From: Pseudomonas sp. DTU_2021_1001937_2_SI_NGA_ILE_001
Lineage (GTDB): Bacteria > Pseudomonadota > Gammaproteobacteria > Pseudomonadales > Pseudomonadaceae
DNA length: 64,000 bases
Direction: 5' to 3'
Assembly: GCF_032463525.1 (NCBI RefSeq)
Contig: NZ_CP135971.1
Coordinates: forward strand, 3,162,001 to 3,226,000
Positions 59,345-64,000 of the stretch are shown here, piece after piece; within the stretch, counting starts at the first letter, position 1, and each line of letters begins with the position of its first letter. The translations under genes were made by a program, and so were the position numbers. Below the pieces are notes generated by a model. The model was given only the letters and a program-made list of their open reading frames with translations, did no database searches and had not been told where the DNA came from.

Positions 59345-59519
59345 GTCAGAGGTGAGAGGGGTGGATGGCAACTGTTAAGCCGCGGTGCCCTGGAGCACGT
59401 GTAGGAGCCCAACTGCCATCCACTCTTTTCACTCTGACTCCAAGCTCGAACAGTTGACTGAGTCCGACCTCGAACAACAAGCGTGAGCCCGTTCAGAGTG
59501 ACCTCTCGCCCTTAAGCCT
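59345..59519 (+). ncRNA. IS110 bridge RNA with readable target and donor guides
   Basis: Lies in the leader of the transposase, as in the IS110 group. A long imperfect stem (59345-59374 with 59410-59438) encloses a loop with AAGCCGC (59377-59383), equal to the left REP target, and GTAGGAG (59401-59407), the complement of the right target CTCCTAC. A second loop has CAGTTGACT (59451-59459), matching the right end of the element CAGTTGG plus CT with one mismatch, and ACAAG (59477-59481), the complement of CTTGT at the left end. Exact RNA ends are not known. Confidence 0.82.
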
Positions 59520-59532
59520 AGAGGTTTTTCTT

Positions 59533-60462
59533 ATGACCGCCTACGCCGGAATCGATGTCGCCAAAGATACCCTGCAGATTGCGCTGTATCCCCAGAGCAA
59601 TAGCTTCTGCACCACCAACACCTCTGAAGGAATCCACCAGCTTATCCAATGGTTAAGTGATAACCGGGTCGAGCAGGTACTGGTTGAGGCCACAGGCGGC
59701 TACGAAAGGTTATCGGTCAAACTCCTGGCCAAGGCCAGATTCAAGGTCATGCGTATCAATCCGCTGCGTGCTCGCCAGTTCGCTCTGGCCATGGGCAAGC
59801 AAGCTAAAACCGACTCGATCGATGCGCAGATGCTGGCCATGTTCGCCCATGCCTTGCGAAAGAAGGAGTTTGTGGTGGCCGATGAAGCGCGCGATAAGTT
59901 GACCGAACTGGTGAACCAGCGTGACGCCTTCGTTCAGCAGCGTGATGACAACCGTCGCCGTATTCAACAAGCGCAAGAACCTGAAGTGCAGCAGGCCTAT
60001 CGGGAGCTCAATGCCAAAATCCAAGAGATGATCAAGGCAGCAGACCGACGCATTGCTGCACAGACTCGACAGGTCGATGGGGCCTTGGTGGACCGCCTGC
60101 AAGCGATCAAAGGCATCGGCGCGGTGTCGATCTCCAGCCTGTTTTGCTATCTGCCCGAGCTGGGGGATCTGAGTCGTGGACAGGTGGCGGCCTTGGCAGG
60201 AGTGGCGCCTTACAACAACGACAGTGGGACTAAGCGCGGTAACCGGCACATTTACGGCGGACGCGCGAAGCTACGCCGTGCGATGTACATGAGTACCTTG
60301 GTGATGGTCCGTTACAACGAGGACTTCAAGAACCGATACGCTCAACTTCGCGCCCGAGGTAAGTGCGCGAAGGTGGCGCTGACGGCGTGCATGCGAGTCC
60401 TGCTGGTGAGGTTAAATGCCATGGTGCGAGATGGTGCACCATGGCGAGAGGGTGCAATTTGA
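59533..60462 (+). CDS. IS110-family transposase (DEDD)
   Basis: A 309-aa RNA-guided recombinase. The RuvC-like domain has Asp8 (AGIDVAKD), Glu52 (VEATGGYE), and Asp94/Asp97 (TDSIDAQ). A coiled-coil middle (DKLTELVNQRDAFVQQRDDNRRR) leads to the C-terminal Transposase_20 domain with the serine motif APYNNDSGTKRGNRHIYGGR and LRRAMYM. It appears intact. AGAGG lies 8 bases before the ATG. REP-targeting IS110 elements (ISPpu9, ISPpu10) are known in P. putida; identity with them was not tested. Confidence 0.93.
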   Translation: MTAYAGIDVAKDTLQIALYPQSNSFCTTNTSEGIHQLIQWLSDNRVEQVLVEATGGYERLSVKLLAKARFKVMRINPLRARQFALAMGKQAKTDSIDAQMLAMFAHALRKKEFVVADEARDKLTELVNQRDAFVQQRDDNRRRIQQAQEPEVQQAYRELNAKIQEMIKAADRRIAAQTRQVDGALVDRLQAIKGIGAVSISSLFCYLPELGDLSRGQVAALAGVAPYNNDSGTKRGNRHIYGGRAKLRRAMYMSTLVMVRYNEDFKNRYAQLRARGKCAKVALTACMRVLLVRLNAMVRDGAPWREGAI

Positions 60463-60497
60463 CCGTTGGTCGATCTTCGGTGAAAGACAGTTGGCTC

Positions 60498-60530
60498 CTA
60501 CCCGGTCTACCTGAAAAAGCCGGTTCTACC
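60498..60530. repeat. Right half of the REP site split by IS110
   Basis: CCTACCCGGTCTACC continues the REP arm interrupted at 59323, followed by an AAGCCGGTTCTACC half-palindrome just before the liuE stop. Confidence 0.75.
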
Positions 60531-61436
60531 CTAAGCGCGGCCCGCCAATAACGCCCGCGCCACCCGCGAGCCGTTGGCGCGGCCCAGGCGCTGGCAGATG
60601 CGCTGGCCCGCTTCGGCCAGCCGCTGCAGGTCGACGCCGGTGGCGATGCCCAGCCCGTGCAGCAGGTACAGCACGTCTTCACTGGCGACATTGCCGGTGG
60701 CGCCCTGGGCGTAGGGGCAGCCGCCCAAACCGGCCACCGAGCTGTCGAACACCGCCACACCTTCCAGCAGGCTGGCGTAGATGTTCGCCAGGGCCTGGCC
60801 GTAGGTGTCGTGAAAATGCCCGGCCAGCCGTTCACGCGGCAGGTCGCGGGCCACTGTTTCGATCAACCGCCGCGTGGCGTTGGGGGTGCCGACGCCGATG
60901 GTGTCGCCCAAAGAGATTTCGTAGCAGCCCATCTCGGTGAGGGCCTTGGCCACCCTGGCCACGGCGGTGGGGGCGATGTCGCCTTCATAGGGGCAGCCCA
61001 ACACGCAGGACACATAGCCGCGCACCGGCAGGTTGTGGCGGGCAGCGGCTTCCATCAGCGGCTCGAAGCGTTGCAGGCTCTCGTTGATGCTGCAGTTGAT
61101 GTTGCGTTGCGAGAAGCTCTCGGAGGCAGCAGCGAACACCGCCACTTCATCCACCCCGGCCTGCAACGCGGCTTCCAGACCACGCAGGTTGGGGGTCAGC
61201 GCGCTGTAGCGCACACCGGGTCGGCGCTGGATACCGGCCAGCACCTCGGCGCTGCCGGCCATCTGCGGCACCCACTTGGGCGACACGAAGCTGCCGGCCT
61301 CGATGTGCGTCAGCCCGGCAGCCGCCAGGTCATCCACCAGGCGAATCTTGTCGGCCAGGTCGATGGCCTGGGCTTCGTTCTGCAGCCCGTCACGCGGGCC
61401 GACTTCCACTAGGCGTACCTGGGTTGGCAATGACAT
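60531..61436 (-). CDS. liuE: Hydroxymethylglutaryl-CoA lyase
   Basis: Last step of leucine breakdown: splits HMG-CoA to acetyl-CoA and acetoacetate. The 301-aa TIM barrel has [12 protein letters not shown] (catalytic Arg-Asp), [11 protein letters not shown], the metal-binding HFHDTYGQ, and the catalytic-loop Cys in [14 protein letters not shown]. It lies downstream of liuD but is separated by 277 bp of REP sequence. Confidence 0.95.
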   Translation of the reverse strand: MSLPTQVRLVEVGPRDGLQNEAQAIDLADKIRLVDDLAAAGLTHIEAGSFVSPKWVPQMAGSAEVLAGIQRRPGVRYSALTPNLRGLEAALQAGVDEVAVFAAASESFSQRNINCSINESLQRFEPLMEAAARHNLPVRGYVSCVLGCPYEGDIAPTAVARVAKALTEMGCYEISLGDTIGVGTPNATRRLIETVARDLPRERLAGHFHDTYGQALANIYASLLEGVAVFDSSVAGLGGCPYAQGATGNVASEDVLYLLHGLGIATGVDLQRLAEAGQRICQRLGRANGSRVARALLAGRA

Positions 61437-61499
61437 GGTTTTCTCCCGGATGATGGGTTATCGCGGATCCCGGCTGAAGCCAATACTGTTCAGTTAGGC

Positions 61500-61652
61500 C
61501 GGGTAGGAGCGGCTTTAGCCGCGAAGCGACCGCCTGTTCACAACAGATGCAGTGAATTTCCTGGCCCTTTCGCGGCTAAAGCCGCTCCCACCGGACCCCA
61601 TGCCGCTTAAGCGAACAGTATTGCGGCTGAAGCCGGTCCTACAGGGGGCGCT
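61500..61652. repeat. REP cluster between liuD and liuE
   Basis: GGTAGGAGCGGCTTTAGCCGC and TTTCGCGGCTAAAGCCGCTC pair around TTCACAACAGATGCAGTGAA; a further TTGCGGCTGAAGCCGGTCC follows. It is the intact version of the REP doublet hit by the two IS. Confidence 0.82.
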
Positions 61653-61713
61653 GAGCACTGGCCTCATCGCGAGCAGGCTCCAACAAAATCAAAGCAGCTG
61701 GCTCGGCGATCGT

Positions 61714-63615
<1,902 letters not shown>

Positions 63616-63645
63616 GGCATACGGCTCTGTGGGTGAACGGGCGGC

Positions 63646-64000
63646 TTACTGCCAGGCGGGTCGGCGTTTTTCCAGAAAGGCCGCCAGGCCCTCCTGGCCC
63701 TCTTCGCTGACGCGAATGCCGGCGATCACGCTTTCGGTGCGCTGGCGCAACGCATCGCTCAGCTCGCCGCTGCCCACATCGTGCAGCAGCGCCTTGGTCA
63801 CGCGCATGGCCTGCGGGCTGTTGAGCAGCAGGTTGTCCAGCCACTGGCCCAGCGCCGCGTCCAGTTCGGCTTCGGGGTAGCACTCGGCAAGCAGCCCGAG
63901 TTCCCGCGCCCGCACCCCGTCGAAGCGTTCGGCGCTCAGTGCGTAGCGGCGGCTGGCGCGCTCGCCCAGGGCCTGCACCACGTAGGGGCTGATCACCGCC
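63646..64000 (-). CDS. liuC: Methylglutaconyl-CoA hydratase LiuC, C-terminal part
   Basis: C-terminal part of a crotonase-fold enzyme; the start is beyond the right edge. It shows VISPYVVQALGERASRRYALSAERFDGVRARELGLL and a crotonase C-terminal helix ending LAAFLEKRRPAW. Position just before liuD fits the hydratase of leucine catabolism. The GGG/oxyanion motifs lie outside the window. Confidence 0.88.
   Translation of the reverse strand, partial: AVISPYVVQALGERASRRYALSAERFDGVRARELGLLAECYPEAELDAALGQWLDNLLLNSPQAMRVTKALLHDVGSGELSDALRQRTESVIAGIRVSEEGQEGLAAFLEKRRPAWQ

Larger units (their letters stand above)
59324..60497 (+). mobile_element. IS110-family insertion sequence in a REP site
   Basis: Boundaries come from the REP target. 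The left flank ends AAAGCCGCT and the right flank begins CTCCTACCC, sharing one CT. Joining them restores AAAGCCGCTCCTACCC, a normal REP arm. The element has no terminal inverted repeats, as usual for IS110. Length is 1174 bp. The CT may be assigned to either end. Confidence 0.85.

Overview
The window is a 64 kb chromosomal segment of a high-GC Pseudomonas, most like the P. putida group. This rests on gene order (HIT-coq7-osmC-crp, trpGDC, estP, trpE-gph-rpe, amgK-murU, lptD-surA-pdxA-ksgA-apaG-apaH-glpE, prkA-yeaH-spoVR, cca-folK-folB-plsY-tsaD-rpsU-dnaG-rpoD) and on many REP-type palindromes with GAGCGAGCTTGCTCGCGAA or GGAGCGGCTTCAGCCGCGAA cores. No database search was run. Product names rest on motifs, length and context.

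Layout. Bases 1-6150 hold the end of an SDR gene, a HIT hydrolase, coq7, an OsmC protein, crp and trpGDC with a lipoate-ligase-like gene behind it. From 6300 to 12000 come a tryptophan-rich leader peptide, the autotransporter esterase estP, trpE, gph and rpe. The last 14 codons of gph are also a second tryptophan-rich leader for trpE. Bases 12070-19350 encode a polyamine-type ABC transporter and a NarL-type two-component system. Bases 19445-30910 encode a DUF3530 protein, a DjlA-like protein, the muropeptide recycling enzymes MurU and AmgK, and the lptD-to-glpE run. Bases 31199-37420 hold prkA-yeaH-spoVR and cca. A 79-bp tandem REP array follows, then folK/folB, plsY, tsaD and the macromolecular synthesis genes rpsU, dnaG and rpoD.

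After rpoD the core synteny gives way to accessory DNA. A GGDEF/degenerate-EAL protein ends at a CAT-anticodon tRNA, probably tRNA-Ile2. A small island of about 4 kb is inserted at this tRNA, bounded by 81-bp direct repeats (4 mismatches) of the tRNA 3' end plus its terminator. It contains a broken integrase and a tightly overlapping three-gene operon of visibly lower GC: a small HEPN-like protein, a KGGVGRS-type ParA/MinD-like ATPase and a second P-loop ATPase. This is the best candidate for an undescribed, possibly anti-phage, system. It is followed by an XRE regulator with a divergent small protein and by a two-component system divergent from an iron-complex-type ABC transporter.

Two insertion sequences lie in a REP cluster at 57.7-60.5 kb: an IS3-family element (57818-59251) and an IS110-family element (about 59324-60497). 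The leader of the IS110 element folds as a bridge RNA. Its guides can be read directly against the REP target on both flanks and against its own ends. The window closes with leucine catabolism genes (liuE, liuD and the end of liuC).
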